This document shows, piece after piece, positions 12,801-25,686 of a DNA stretch of 64,000 nucleotides (position 1 is the stretch's first letter; every line of letters begins with the position of its first letter). The DNA is from Sisyra terminalis. Taxonomy: Eukaryota; Arthropoda; Insecta; Neuroptera; Sisyridae. The stretch is from contig OY292280.1 of NCBI GenBank assembly GCA_958496175.1, positions 14,446,001 through 14,510,000 on the forward strand. The letters run 5' to 3'. A program made the translations under genes and the position numbers. The notes under the pieces are model-generated. The model worked only from the letters and a program-made list of their open reading frames with translations, did no database searches and was not told the DNA's origin.

Positions 12801-15027
12801 ATCGTATTTTTGGCGTCGTAATTGTCCTAAAAAACCGAATAGGTGATAGAAAAGTCGAATTGTCTTCATTCTGGCATACAGAGCTAATGCTAAATCGGGC
12901 TAAAACAAAACACAAATGTAAATGTGACAAAATTCTATGCAAATTGATTACATTGGCAAAATAAATTGCTTTTTGTACAGAAGAATCACGGAGTTTTGTG
13001 CGTTTCAGCAAATCCTCTTCAGCTTCTTTAAGCATCGCATGGATACGACTATCGCTGATATGAGCCAAAAAATATCCATACATTATCGGTTGGAAATCCT
13101 CCTCCTCAAATACTCCAGCACTTAAATCAAAAGTAATCCCAATGAAAATTAAGCATTTTTTTTTTTAAATTAAGCATTATATTCTCACCTTTGGATTATT
13201 TCTCGGATATGTTCTACAATTTTGTAAATGGTAATACAAAATATTTTCAATGATTTGTCTCGAATATCCAGTGGTTTTTGCATGTATAGATTAGTGAAGA
13301 CTGTTTGGGCCAAAGAGTGGCCCTCTAGCCACGACACGAGACACGAAAATGTCGTATCGATTATAGAAATGATTTCTCCTTCCAAAAAATTATCGAGTTT
13401 TAGTTTATTCGCCTAAAAAATTGATTTTATGAATATATTTTCTTTCAAAAACCGGTTTAATAAACCAGAGATACAAAATCTTAGAACAAAAACTTCAAAC
13501 TTAAAGGAATCTGTTCATAATATAGTACAGAATTATATCCCAAAATTCGTTGAGATTTACCAAAAGCCATTTTTTATAGAATAATTGACCCCCGTCTCTT
13601 TTAGGGACGTCAATATCAGACAACGTTGCATTTTCTCTTTTATTTAATTCGCACCATTTTGTCTAATGCTAACATCGTATAATTTCTCTTTGGTCACCAA
13701 ATTTTCATTATAGCCCGATTTATTCACGAATTAAATTCAAGACAAAATAAAAAATACAACGTTGCCAAATATTGACGTCTCTAAAAGAGACATGAGCTAA
13801 ATATTTATTCAGAACTTAAATTAAAAATTTGGGGTCAGGGGGCCTCTACTTCTTTGTGGCCCCGAGGCTTCCAGACCCCTAAATCCGGTCTTGGGTACAA
13901 CATCTTTACAGTCTATGTTTGAAATAACTTCCATTTCTATTTTACACAAAAACTCTTATAACCAATCTTTTTTTTGTATATCATATGTAAAATGAATCCC
14001 CAAGAAATCGAATTGTGCGAAATAAAGTGTTTTCGCGGCTTTCTTTGACTCAGGTCCTATGTAGGTCGGTCAATATCTGGCAACGTTGCATTTTCTATTT
14101 TGTTTTTAATCTAATTCGCGAATAAATCGGCCCACAATGACAATTTTGCCTCAAAAGAGGCAATTATACCATATTGGAATTGAATTAACAAAAAAATCTC
14201 GATTGGAATAAAAAAAGAAAACAGAAAATGCAACGTTGTCAGATATTAACCGATCTAAAACGAACCTAGGCCCTTTATTTTTCTTATGAAGCATAAAGTA
14301 CAATTACCCTAAAGTATTAGTGGCAACTCTAGACATGAACTTTCATGCTTTTTAAGAAATGCATGTATTATGAGATAACGGGAAAAAAAATATTTTTTTT
14401 CTTATAAAAAGAACGGAGGTTGTAAAGACTGGACATATGCATGATTGCTAGTGGCATGGTGGAATCCTAGAGAATATAAAACCGTTAGGATAGCGACAAA
14501 CGGTATAGAAACTTTTGGGGTACTAATACGGGCAGTTTATTAGAAAAACAATGTAATAAATCTCTAAAAATATGCAACAATTGAAAAAGTAGCTCCACCT
14601 CTACGGCTTGATCGAAATTCAGGACTTTATGGTCCCCTCTATTGCACAGCAACCCGGCATCCATTTTTGGGTCCATCATTTCTATGGCTGTCATTGCTTC
14701 AAATAAACCAAAAGACGTGTCATGCAACAATTCTCCCAACGCCAAATCTGAAATTCAATCCAAATTTAAATGATATGCAACTTTAATAGAATTTGGGGAA
14801 CTACCTTGACAGCATTGTGTGAACTCTTCGGTTATATCAACCCAATGGTATATAGTATCAGGCAAAAACGGGAAAAGTCCAGGGGATGAGTTTATGTTGT
14901 TTTCCACAACAGAATTAGTCGCAATCGTATCATGATTTTTTTCTTTAAACTCCCTAAAAATTAGTTTGACATTATTAAAAATACATAAGTAAAGTTATTT
15001 TTTTTACTCTTTCAATGTGGTAGCCAT
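6875..15027 (-). CDS. Naa35: N-alpha-acetyltransferase 35, NatC auxiliary subunit (Mak10)
   Basis: Non-catalytic subunit of NatC, which acetylates N termini of proteins starting with Met plus a hydrophobic residue. Exons, 5' to 3': 15027-15008, 14953-14805, 14747-14599, 13412-13189, 13120-12952, 12899-12722, 10660-10479, 10424-10206, 10149-9988, 8346-8168, 8106-7908, 7607-7341, 7030-6875. They sum to 2253 nt, or 750 codons plus stop, close to the ~725 aa human protein, and every junction keeps frame. Family landmarks are [86 protein letters not shown] and VPPEFDFS. The start is a 20-nt exon, MATTLKE, whose phase fits the next exon exactly. A ~2-kb intron (10661-12721) holds a LINE fragment, and the intron at 8347-9987 holds two foldback elements. 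The identity is secure. The first exon is inferred from frame and splice sites only. Confidence 0.93.
8539..8763. mobile_element. MITE family A, complete copy with 8-bp TSD (Naa35 intron)
   Basis: A 225-bp palindromic copy, GGCTCATG to TTGAGCC, flanked by perfect GAAATGAG duplicates (8531-8538 and 8764-8771). It lies in a Naa35 intron. Confidence 0.9.
8953..9763. mobile_element. 811-bp foldback element with 8-bp TSD (Naa35 intron)
   Basis: Inverted arms of about 320 bp (8953-9275 and 9440-9763) begin CTAGGGTGATTTTTT and end in its complement. The flanks are TACTCAGT (8945-8952) and TACTCACT (9764-9771), an 8-bp duplication with one mismatch. Because of the palindrome the same peptide can be read from both arms on opposite strands, and neither reading is a gene. 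The unique centre (about 9276-9440) has no recognisable transposase. Most likely it is a non-autonomous hAT-like foldback element. Confidence 0.85.
11720..12037 (-). pseudogene. Non-LTR retrotransposon endonuclease fragment (Naa35 intron)
   Basis: A 105-codon open fragment resembles the C-terminal part of the apurinic-like endonuclease (EEP/APE fold) that precedes reverse transcriptase in Jockey/CR1-type LINEs. It shows the order [11 protein letters not shown], then [14 protein letters not shown], then TDHFSIFV, matching the GDFN, TYID and SDH-like blocks. The N-terminal part of the domain and the reverse transcriptase are absent, so it is a dead 5'-truncated or internally deleted remnant. 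Confidence 0.75.
12273..12505. repeat. Mixed repeat remnants (Naa35 intron)
   Basis: An imperfect inverted repeat with ATGGTCATCAAGTAGTA on one side and TATTTGATGACCACTAC on the other is related to the foldback at 39494-39967. It is followed by a family B MITE end, TTGCCAGATTTGATGGTTC, near 12470. An arm of the foldback type seen at 2938-3312 follows it. Confidence 0.6.
13588..13798. mobile_element. MITE family B copy (Naa35 intron)
   Basis: Its palindromic halves contain AACGTTGCATTTTCT and the inverted TACAACGTTGCCAAATATTG. The ends read CTCTTTTAGGGACGTC and GACGTCTCTAAAAGAG. It is diverged, and no clean target duplication is visible. Confidence 0.75.
14047..14272. mobile_element. MITE family B copy (Naa35 intron)
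   Basis: A palindromic element starting GACTCAGGTCC with the internal GGCAACGTTGCATTTTCTA. It ends in the inverted counterpart before CTAGGCC. Confidence 0.75.
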
Positions 15028-15504
15028 TTATAGGATAGTTTAAATAAAAAATGGATTAATTTATTGATAACTAAGCATTTAATTATTGCCTTAATGAATA
15101 CAATTGGTATTTGAGTGAGGTTAAGACCATATATGTCCCAATCACGTCCAGGAATAACAAATCTAAAAACAAAAGAATAATTCAATTAATGTCAACATAG
15201 ATAATGACAAACCATAAATTTTACACTGACAATTTTTAACAAATATTAGAAAAACAATCATAACCAAAATTTAATATTTGACACTGCCATAAAAATTGTA
15301 TGTATCATTTATTGGTTCATCAGCCCCCTGGACCCCTGCTACTTTATTTTAAACTCTAGTTCGTTTGAAAATCCACCAGACGGCCACAGCGATTGACTGG
15401 CCGTTCAGAGTAAAACTCTGTATTACCGATATCGCATTGCGACTAAATTTGAAATGAAAAGTAAAAAAATTAATATTTTAGCTATTTTAGTTATAAAAAA
15501 TATT
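15028..15504. other. Upstream of Naa35, probable 5' UTR and promoter
   Basis: No separate gene is supported. This side of the ~2.1-kb spacer between the divergent Naa35 and Usp8 genes should hold the Naa35 transcription start, but I see no clear core promoter motif. Confidence 0.4.
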
Positions 15505-15705
15505 GGCTCATGTGTACTTTAACACACCCACAATCTGGCAATGTTGCATTTTCGACTTTGTTTTTAATTTAATTCGCGATCAAATCGGTCCATAAATAAT
15601 TAGCCACAAAAGAGAGAATTATACCATATTAGAATTAAATAATTACAAATATCGCGAATTAAATCAAAAACAAAGATTGTGGGCGTGTTAAAGTACACTT
15701 GAGCC
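15505..15705. mobile_element. MITE family A, internally deleted copy
   Basis: Both ends, GGCTCATGTGTACTTTA and TAAAGTACACTTGAGCC, are present. About 25 bp of the right arm are missing, and no flanking duplication can be seen. Confidence 0.8.
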
Positions 15706-15924
15706 TTAAGTGACTTCTTATGGGTATTTTCAACATTTAAAATGCCTTTTTAACAGGGTAGAAACAGAAGTTGCCAAATTGGCCGATATTAACGGCCTTT
15801 GGGGCCGTTTTAACACTATTTGACGGCCCATCTGATCAATAAAGTCAATTGAAAATCGAAGAAAAAACTTATCTTAGTATTAATTAATACAATGTTTATA
15901 CAATATATAAAATATATTAGAGTA

Positions 15925-15991
15925 GAACCCGTTAGGGTAGAGGTATTACGGATAGAGATCTGCTGCTTTAACTACAACGAAATATATTTTA
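15925..15991. repeat. Dispersed ~70-bp repeat, inverted copy at 20671-20745
   Basis: The segment around AACCCGTTAGGGTAGAGG, continuing to CTGCTTTAACTACAA, recurs in reverse orientation inside a Usp8 intron at 20671-20745. The two sites flank the 5' half of Usp8. Confidence 0.65.
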
Positions 15992-16105
15992 TATAATGTA
16001 CAAACAATATCTTAATATATAAACAACACATTTAATCGCATACGTAATTATGTAATAATACTAATTATATAATAGGAATCCTTTTTCAAAAAATTGACGC
16101 ATTTT

Positions 16106-16530
16106 ATCGATCAGTAGCTGGCAATATTGCTTTTTCAACTATGTTTTTAATTTAATTCGCGAATAAATCGGACTATAATGCAAATTTAGCTACAAAAGAA
16201 ACAATTGTACCATATTAAAATTGAATTAACAAAAAAATGGGGGATAGAATAAAAAAGATCCGACCTAAATATGATATGAACTGAAAAATGTTTTTTTTTT
16301 ATTGGCGAGTTTTTTGAAGATTAAAGAGTGGATTTAAGAGATTAATGGACCATATTTTTTCAAAAGACGCAATGATGTGGTGGCCAATTAAGTGTTGGGT
16401 TCTTAAATCGAAATAAGACGATGCCAGAATTGAATTAACAACAATATCGCCAAAAATTTCGTGAATGGAATAAGAAAGAGAATCGAGAATGAGATCAATG
16501 AGATGTTGCCAGATAATGACTTGTATAAAA
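16106..16530. mobile_element. Degenerate MITE family B copies
   Basis: Two decayed elements, about 16106-16281 and 16430-16530, keep the GGCAATATTGC and GATGTTGCCAGATAATGAC ends and the TTTAATTTAATTCGCGA core. Confidence 0.55.
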
Positions 16531-17140
16531 GCTATTTGTACCCATTTTTTAATTTCATTTTCAAAAATTAATATAGTAAATCATTTTTTTGAGTTTTAAG
16601 CGTTTTAAGTTATTAATGCCATTTAAAAAAAAAAGTAATTTTTAAACTTTGACATTTTACGTCGGTAAGGTAGATAGCATGTATAACTTGAGTAATAAAC
16701 GCGATAAACGTCATTTGTTCGATTTGATCTGTCATATTAATTTCGGAAGAAATTTACAAGGAAAATACAAATTTAATTGATTTAAATAATTATTTTTCTT
16801 TAAAAAATATTCATATTTATGAGTTTTTTAACTGAGTTATAAAAATAAGTTGTGTATTTCGATTTTTTTGAGTCAAATTCAAAGCCGTCAAACGTTAATC
16901 GTAAAATGATTGATTTATTCATATTGTTATTAATAATTTAATTAAATTTATCTATCATTCAATGTCGAAAATTGATAAATTTCTGGTGAAGTGATGCATT
17001 TTAATTAGTGGCAAATTTAGGATAACATCTCTACTTAATTGTATCCATCCTATTGATTTTTATAATTGAATTATTAATATCAAGGTAGTCATTTTTATAT
17101 TATTTCCAACATATTTTACTATTAAGGACCAATATTTCAG

Positions 17141-20100
17141 ATGCAGTTAAAATACAAAAGCATTGAAGAACTAAAAGCAACCATCACCATTCCTGATTTG
17201 AGTAAAACATCAATTAAATCGTATAACCAAACTATAATATGTTTTTTGGGAAAACGAATATTTAAAAATCGATTTTTTCAGATTGATAAATTCAATGAAA
17301 ACATTGAGCCTTCGAGGAACTGATCGATCAAATAGTGATGCTAAAGAGGAAGCCTACATTTATTTTTATAAATATATGTTGCTATTTAATCATGTACATA
17401 AATCAAAAGAATTCAAAGTATTTAAAAACGATCTAAAAGATGCCATGGATATAATGAGTCGTCTGGAACGATTAACAAAAGAATTAACGACCCACTATGA
17501 TTCTATAGGTGGTGTACTCTTTGTATTTCTAAAAAAAATCTAAATACTAAGATGAACCCAAAAAAAAAACGCTGCTTTTTAAGATATAGGGAAAATATTA
17601 TTTAGGATGACAAAAAAAAATGATTGCAAACTTTTGAGGCCTTAATATTGATACTGAGGAATCCCCCAATCCTGGTCCTCTTTGTCCAATATGGTATATT
17701 GGACTGATAGTTATTCAATATCATATTGGTGTTATTGAGAATTGTTACAGTACTTAATAGTACAGGATCCGGCTAAAATTAGTGCATGAATAATGTATAT
17801 AATCAACAGTAAAGAGACACTTATATAGAATTTTAATTCAGTATTAAAGTTTTGGCGTTTGGGAAGGCCACGTGATCAGAGTTTCTCAGAACCGGCACTT
17901 AGATGGCGCAGTATCAGAATTAGGCTTGGCCACGCCTTAATTTGCAAAGATAAAAGAAAGAATTTAAATTTCATCATTAAATTATGATATTAATTAAGAG
18001 AACTAACATCTATTGCAAATAAATTGTTATAAGTATAAATTATACCATTATAGTATTATAAACGCCATATAAAAATAAAATTCCGAAAACAAGAGAATTT
18101 AAATATTTTTTTTTCTATTTTAACTTCAACTTTGACCTTAAATAACTTTAAGAGAAATAAATTTATTAAAAAATGTTACGAAACCTTTTTTTGTAGAGCA
18201 TTTAACTCCCTTCAAGTATCAAAAGTTTGTTTGAATATTAATCCGTTTATTTGTTAAAAATTTTACTAGACACACATAAAATCGACAGCTACAGCCCTAC
18301 ACTGGTGGTAGAGTCCAATAGTAGAATATAGAAGAAAGTATTCGATGTTTTTAAGCGATATATCGATGCATGGTTTCGATGTATTACATCGAATAGATTT
18401 TTCTACTTATTTGCTTTGCTACTTACTGTTTTAATTAAATGTCTAGCCCAATAGTTAATTGCATCAAATCCTCACATATTTTACTAATTTTATTTGACAA
18501 TTTTAGCACGACAATCACGAGAAGCAGAATTGAAAGCCCAGCAAGCAATGGAGGCGCAATTGAAGAAAGAAGAAATGTTGAGAAATGAATTGAACAACAA
18601 ACTTTCATTTCCAGCTCAAATGATCGAAAATCGTATGTGAAACGAAAGATTTAACTGCGAAATTCACTGATTTTTTTTTCTTGTAGGATATTGGATTGGT
18701 GTACAGCAGCTAATTGATTGTATAAAATCATCAAATCAAAAATTTAGTTATATCATATGGGACACACGGCCTAGCACCGATTACAATGATAGTCATTTAA
18801 AGATTTTGCACAATGTTAACATTCCAATGTCGGAAATTCCGAAGGGGTATGTTATGGTTTATTTTAATGAAATATTTCTCTAAGGCGGAGTTAAAGGGAA
18901 GCTATATTAAATTGTTATTTCCTCTCAATTTATCGAGTGATCGTACCCCTTCCACAACATTTTTGTACAAAACATATTTTCTCGTTTTTAAGCTAGTTCT
19001 AACGACGGCCACGAGAGAACGCTGATTTGAAAAGAAAATAGAAGTCTTATCTCTTTGGTCACAATTCTTTCAATATATAATTTTGATATGCAACAATAAT
19101 TTTTTTTAAATTAAATTTATAATTGAATTGATACTTCACCTATATGCCCCCAATAATTTAAAAGCTAAATCCGCCCTTGGCATAATTTATGATAAATTTA
19201 TCTAAAATAAGTCATTGCACGATTCATTACTCTGCAATCGTTTTATTCGTATAAATGGATGGCAAAAGTATTATCAATAAATTGGTTGGAAAATTTTCCC
19301 TTTTAAAATATATAAAAGCTTTAAATCTTCTTATCTTAAGTTTAACAATAACGGAATGTTTTAATTGTAATTAAAATGAATCATAACCGTTCGATAAAGC
19401 AACACATTTGTACGTAAAACTTATTATATAAATACCAAATCATTTAGTTGGAATTTTGACTTCAATGTGCAAACATTTATAACATTTTTTCTAAATTGTT
19501 GTTGATAAAATTTCTTGGATTTTTCCAAAAATCAAAAGGTAAAATTAAAGAATTGTTATTCAAAATCCAGCAGTTTATTTTTCGTACTAATTTCTTTGTA
19601 TTAATGAGTTCTTTGGAATTGTGTTTTATGACAACAATTTATTTTATACATAAGTTTATTTATGTAACACTTTTACGCTTATTTATTTACAATTCATCAA
19701 TCATTTAACTATTTAACTAACCGATTGTTATCCGTTTATATATGTGGGTAACACCACATATTTGATGACCGGTTAAGGGTTGCAATTAGCCCGCGAGGAG
19801 AGCCGCCCGGACTAGGTGGCAAAAATTTTCGGGTTTTCCAACCAAGATGTAATAATTTTCTGTTCCTTAATAAATCAATTAAAACATCAAACTGGCACCT
19901 TCTCTTTCTAGATAGTTCTATTTCAGGTGAACCCAGAGAAGTCTCGATTTAGCACTTTCCATTGTTTATTTGAAAATTTCAACCAAAGTTCAAACAGTTG
20001 TATTTAAGACTTATTGCCCAAATACATATTTCGATTGCCAAGTTCAAACAAAGAAAAAACATTTACCCGTTTTAGTTTCTCAAGATTTGGGATAGAAAGT

Positions 20101-23100
20101 TCCCGAAACTTATTCCGGTGCACCATATTTGTTTTTTTGCAGAACTTCTGCCAATGCACTGGAGAGCAAATTACCCAATTCTAGTCAACAGGAGTGGAAA
20201 ATTCGTGCTACATACCATTTTAATATTTTAATGGGCGTTGATGATAGTCCTGATAGAATTTCTGGGGACGTACAACAACTTTACGATATCATTTCGAAAG
20301 TAATTTTCCCATAGAATTGGGATCAAAAAAGAAATCAATAATATTCGTTAATTTTCAGTGGGATCCAAACACAACTTATAAACATCCTGTAATACTATTA
20401 GATAGAGGATACAGCCATTTTTGTTTCCTATACCCCATTCACTGCTCATCGATTTCTATTATATCTTCGAAATCATTCACCCCTAACATTGGTAAGATAT
20501 TGCGGGAAATTCCACGTTAAATCGAGTACTATTTTGCTCTCCCTGAAACTACTAAATTTTTAACGAAACTAGGATTAATCAACAGAGAATATCTTATATA
20601 TTAATACTGCTAATCGGTGAAACGTTTTCGTTGGTGCGGAGAAATAGTCTCTCCTCCAGCAAAATTGTATTTCATTGTAGTTAAAGCAGCTAATCACTAT
20701 CCGTAATACTTTCCGTTAGCTTGGAGCCTAACGGGTTCTACCCTAGCTTAGAAAATATGCACGCCATGAAATTCAAATTGAGCATCTACTAGTTGCCGGG
20801 TGGCCACTTTGACCACTCGTCCACCAATAGGCTTTGATCCAATTACTTGTTCCAAATGTCGTAATAGTTTTTTAATTCGCCAGGGTCTCCCCCCGTATCA
20901 TATACGTAACTCTTCCAAAACATGGAGTAATATGGATTTGAGACTTTTTCTCCCTACTTAAGCAATGAAAACAAAAGCAAAATAGTACCCGACTTACGTA
21001 ACTCGAGGTTTTAATTTAACGCTTAATTATTATCTCTTAATTAGTAAACCTAGAAAATGTGGAGTATCCGTTTTTGAATGATGACAATCATTTGGAACAG
21101 GAGAAAATCGTTATAAAAATCGATCCTGAGCCTGTGATCGACGAAAATATTGAAAACCAATTAAATGAACTCAATATTATTAAAACAAAAGAAGAAATAG
21201 AAGTAATAAGTCCTCCAAAAATAGATCGCAGTAAAAAGGTAGTCAACATAATATTTAACGTAAATTTTATCATCATATATATTATTTTTTTAGCCCCCAA
21301 GTATTGTGAATCAACCATTAGAAGAAAACATTCCACCACCTCCGGTAAGAAATGTTCAATATTTTTTTTAATAATGCAACAATTTCCATTTATTTCCCTA
21401 GCACTTAACTATTCCCAATTTTAAAATAAATTAATGTACAATTTAAATTACGTATACAGATTAACGTTATGATCCCCGAGGAATTAAAAATGTTTAAAAG
21501 CGAATTTCGTATACAAATAGTTCTCGAAAACAAATGAAACTCGTGGTAAATTAATTCGGGAAAATGAAAATTTTAACTTTATTTGCATTTTTAAAGAAAA
21601 TCTATTTCTTCATTCATTTAGTGTTGCAAAAAAAAATACGAAAATGATGTTTCCCTATACAAAATTGTTTCAGCGAAAAGAAATTTAAATTTTAATGACG
21701 TTACTCTATCGGCTATGGAAATATCTATTTTTCGGTTGTTGCAACTAATTATTAAGAAGAAAATTGAAGTTAAAAGACATTTTCCGCATTTTGTCGATGT
21801 ATTCATATAAAACCGTAGAGTACTAGTTTCTTTCGTGAACGTTTACGTTGGTTCATTTCGGAATTAATACCAATCGAGCTTATTCCCGTTAGACTATATT
21901 CATAACGTATATACATTATAACGATAGTTCATACAAGTCGAGATTATTCCAATTCCATTATATTCATAACTGATATCTGTTATAACATTAACGATAGTTT
22001 ATTCAAACATTGAATTCAGTTGAATAAGGACGTCTGTTACAATTTTAAAATATCTATTGTAAGTTTTCAAATCATACATTTTTGTAATTTTATTAATAAT
22101 CGAAAATTTAAATAGTCATTGTTTCGTTTTTATATTAATCGTAAATAATTGATATTGGTATCTAAAATATAAATATTTTTCTGAATCATTACGGTATTTT
22201 ATTAGAGATACGTAGAAAAATATTTGTTTAATTGAAAATTGTACATTCATTGTACATAAATCATTTGTGTAAGACGGTTGTGCTATTAAAAATTATTGAA
22301 TCTTCTATATTTTTGGAAGTAAGTAAATAAAGTAATTCGTATAATTCGCTTTCTAACATTTGTCCACAAACAATCAATTGTTTTTTATAATTTTTATAAT
22401 CAGTAAAATATCAAAAAACGATAAAATTGAACTTTGACCCGCTAAAAAACGCGGTGAAACGATTTTTTACATTGGGCAAAATCGTTTCATATGTATTTTA
22501 AAAGGTAGTCCTCCAAAATTCTCAAGTGCCACCCCAAATTAAAACCCTTAGGGGGTAAATATTGTCATGATTAGCATTTCCATTCCAATTATTTTCTAAA
22601 TTTTCCCTTTTGCACTGTAAATTGCTATTTTTGGGACATTCCTTACATTTTGAACATTCTGTCATCCGCATCTCTTCCTCATTTTTTCTTATAGTATATC
22701 CAAATTCAGTTGGATTCCTGGAATATTTTCTCGAATACTTTCCGGTTTTTTGCATATCTTCTTTCACTCCATTCAATTAATCTTTGGTTTTTTGATTCCT
22801 TTTCTCTACTTTTTCCTGTTCTATTCAGTCCATCTAAGGTTTCCTAAAATTCCTTTTCGGCTACGTAAAGTCGTTCTACGACCAAAATATCACCTTGCCT
22901 AGTTTCACCCCTCAATTTTGTCCAGTCTTGAATTCTATATCCTCTTTTTTTCTTCAGTCTTTTCTTTTGTGTTGGAAGTCACGTAGAACATCCCCTGGAT
23001 TCCTATCAGACGTTTTCTAGTAGTCCCTTCTTCATCCCACTTATCTTTTTCTTGTACTCTTTCCTCTATCTCATTGTTCTCCCTATGCATATCTTTATAT

Positions 23101-25448
23101 TCAAATAGATAAAGTCTGTCATCCGCATCCATATCTTTCTCATTTTTTCTTATAGTATATCCAAATTCAGTTGGATTCCTGGAATATTTTCTCGAATACT
23201 TTCCGGTTTTTCGCATATCTTCTCTCATTCCATTCAATTAATCTTTGGTTTTTTTGCTTCTTTTTCTCGACTTTTCCTGTTCTATTCAGTCCATCTAAGG
23301 TTTCCTAAAATTCCTTTCCGGATACGTAAAGTCGTTCTACGACCAAAATATCTCCTTGCCTAGTTTCAACCCTCAATTTTGTCCAATCTTGAATATTATA
23401 TCCTCTTTTTTTCTTCAGTCTTTTCTTTTGAGAGAAAGTCACCTTTTTAAAACATTCCCTGGATTCCTATCAGACGTAGACGTTTTCTGGTAGTCCCTTC
23501 TTCATCCCACTTATCTTTTTCTTGGACTATTTCCTCTATCTCTTATTGTTCTTCATTATGCATATCTTTATATTCAAATAGATGGAGTTGGAAATATGCT
23601 AAGAGTACTTCAGTGAAATAAATCACTGATATAGAGTCATTTTTTTGATCTATTTTTAAAGTGTGGGATTTTTTTTGATCACTTCTTGAATTGATTTAGA
23701 TTGTTCCTGAAGAGAAATCGGAAGAAATGAGAATTCCTCGACGAGTACCAACCTACGATCGAGCCACCAAACCCAGGGTGAAAATGCCGGCCAAGGTTCC
23801 ACGAATGGTTCAGCCTAGTGAATTCGAACTACCCGTCCTTACCGATTATGGCCACATACCGGGACGTTCACCTCGCAAAAATAGCGTCGTAATTATGAAA
23901 TTAAGAAAATCGAATGCTTATTTTATTATTGCAATTCTCTATTTTCAGGGGAGTCGTTTAACTGGATTCTCAAACGACAGAAATTTCTGCTATATTAACT
24001 CTGTGGTACAAGCTTTGTTACATATTAAAATTTTCCGGGATTTCTTCTTGGAACATAAGTTTTTGACCGATTTAAATCGACCGCCAATGTCAAAACAAGG
24101 AGCCATTTCCCTTGAAATGGCAGCCCTTATGGAGTTCTATTGGTTGGGTAATTACACCGTACTCCATTTACGAAAACTTAAGGTAAAATAATACTTCTGC
24201 TTATATTTATTTACACCGTTAAAACCAGAAAAGATAACCCCTTTACTACCAACTATTAAGGCTACTTGGCAATCGAAATACGTATTTTTTTTTTTGTGCA
24301 GGCACTGATGGGATTGCGTTATAATCGATTTAAAGATTCAAATCAGGAGGATTCTCATGAATTTTACACAGCCTTGTTGGAAGCCTTGCATGAAGAGTTA
24401 GCGTATAATGAAGAACCACCAGTACCTGCTAATGATTGCGTTACCCAATACTATGCCTATTTGAAAAATAAACCAAGTTTCATATATGAACAATTCTTTG
24501 GTATGGCCAATTTGCGGATCAATTGTCTAAATTGCAAGGATCAACAGGATGTACTGTCCCTTTCTGGATGTATTTCTGTCGACGTAAAAGCAAAATACTT
24601 GACCGTAAGTTTTATGAAGAGGAAATCAATCTGTCATGTAATCATGAAATTTGAAGTATAAATTTATGACCCCCGTCTATCGAAGTTCCTTGTGGCCTTC
24701 AAGATAGAAGATCAACCCATTAAAAGTTGAGAATTTATAACTTAATGTACATTAAGTGTGTAATTTTGATTAAAATGTAAATTCGAATTCCATGAATATG
24801 TGGTTAATGAGAAAGGAAAGATGATACTACTTTATTATTTTTTTTTTATTTCTTCAGGATTGTATGGTGCAAGCCTATGAGCCTGAATATGTCAACACTT
24901 ATAAATGTGAAAAATGCCATGTTAGAATGGGGGCTACATTTAAACCGTATATAGTGACCCCTCCAAAAATTTTAGTCGTTCATATTAAGCGGTATTTTTT
25001 CTTTTTTATATTATTTAATTTGCAATTTGCTTCTATGAATATTTATTTTTAGTTTCCAACTTGATTCTTCTTGTCGAGATTATGTGAAAAACGAAAAGGA
25101 AGTTGTATTCGACACCGTTTTTAAATTGCCGCCTATAATGCATAATGAAAAGGATGTATACCATTATCAATTGTCGGCGGTTTGTATACATAATGGGACT
25201 TTGACTAGTGGACATTACCAAACAATCGCGTTAGATCCTCGCACAAACCGGTAAGAAACCAGAATGATCACCGATAAGGGGCCATCCATAAATGACGTCA
25301 CAGTCTATATTCTTAATAACCAAACATACTTTTCAGATGGGTGAAATTCAATGATTCCAGTGCAGATTTTATCGATGATGTGACCAATGTTCGGGGAATA
25401 TTTTCCCAAGCTTATATTTTATTTTACGAACAAGTGACTAAAACATAA
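17141..25448 (+). CDS. Usp8: Compact Usp8/UBPY-like ubiquitin-specific protease
   Basis: A cysteine deubiquitinase. Usp8 acts with ESCRT on endosomes, removing ubiquitin from receptors. Exons: 17141-17220, 17282-17508, 18507-18632, 18687-18846, 20143-20299, 20359-20491, 21054-21238, 21294-21344, 23700-23888, 23949-24182, 24302-24604, 24858-24991, 25053-25250, 25337-25448. These total 2289 nt, or 762 aa, all in frame. The order is an N-terminal USP8/MIT-like helical domain (aa ~10-105), a charged coiled coil (~105-145), a rhodanese-like domain (~150-280), a linker with KIDRSKK (~345), then the USP domain (~437-762). The catalytic residues I assign are Cys450 (NDRNFCYINS), His714 (SGHY) and Asn731 (WVKFND), with Asn445 as the oxyanion residue. 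Two CxxC pairs (NCLNC, KCEKC) form the usual zinc ribbon. Human USP8 is 1118 aa, so the linker is much reduced. The Cys box is divergent from the usual GNTCYMNS. A poly(A) signal follows at 25687. Confidence 0.88.
22659..23583. repeat. Tandem duplication, 456-bp unit, in a Usp8 intron
   Basis: The sequence starting TCTGTCATCCGCATC begins at 22659 and again at 23115, and the following ~450 bp are nearly identical in both copies. On the minus strand each copy reads as a lysine- and glutamate-rich peptide with RKTGKYSRKYSRNPTEFGY in common. That suggests a decayed coding sequence of a mobile element, but I do not recognise its family. It sits in the 2.3-kb intron between Usp8 exons 8 and 9. Confidence 0.8.
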
Positions 25449-25686
25449 GAAAAAAAAATGTTCGAATATTGAAAAAACAAGGTGCCTGTAAATTAGGCTT
25501 TAATTTATTGAATGATTATTAAATTAGTTATAGTGCCAATATTTTATTTAAAATCGTTCGCTTTTTGCCGCCTTTTGTGTCGATGTAATCGACGCATGTG
25601 CCTTTACTATTAGCAAGATAAGATTTTACTGTGATAACATGTTTCATAAACACATCACTCATTTAGGTTACTGTAAAGGTACGGAA

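Noticed and set aside
15100..15165. Minus-strand stretch after TTTTTAG reading FVIPGRDWDIYGLNLTQIP, taken at first for an upstream Naa35 exon
   Set aside because: It ends in the wrong phase for the next exon. The 20-nt ATG exon at 15027-15008 fits exactly, so this is 5' UTR or chance.
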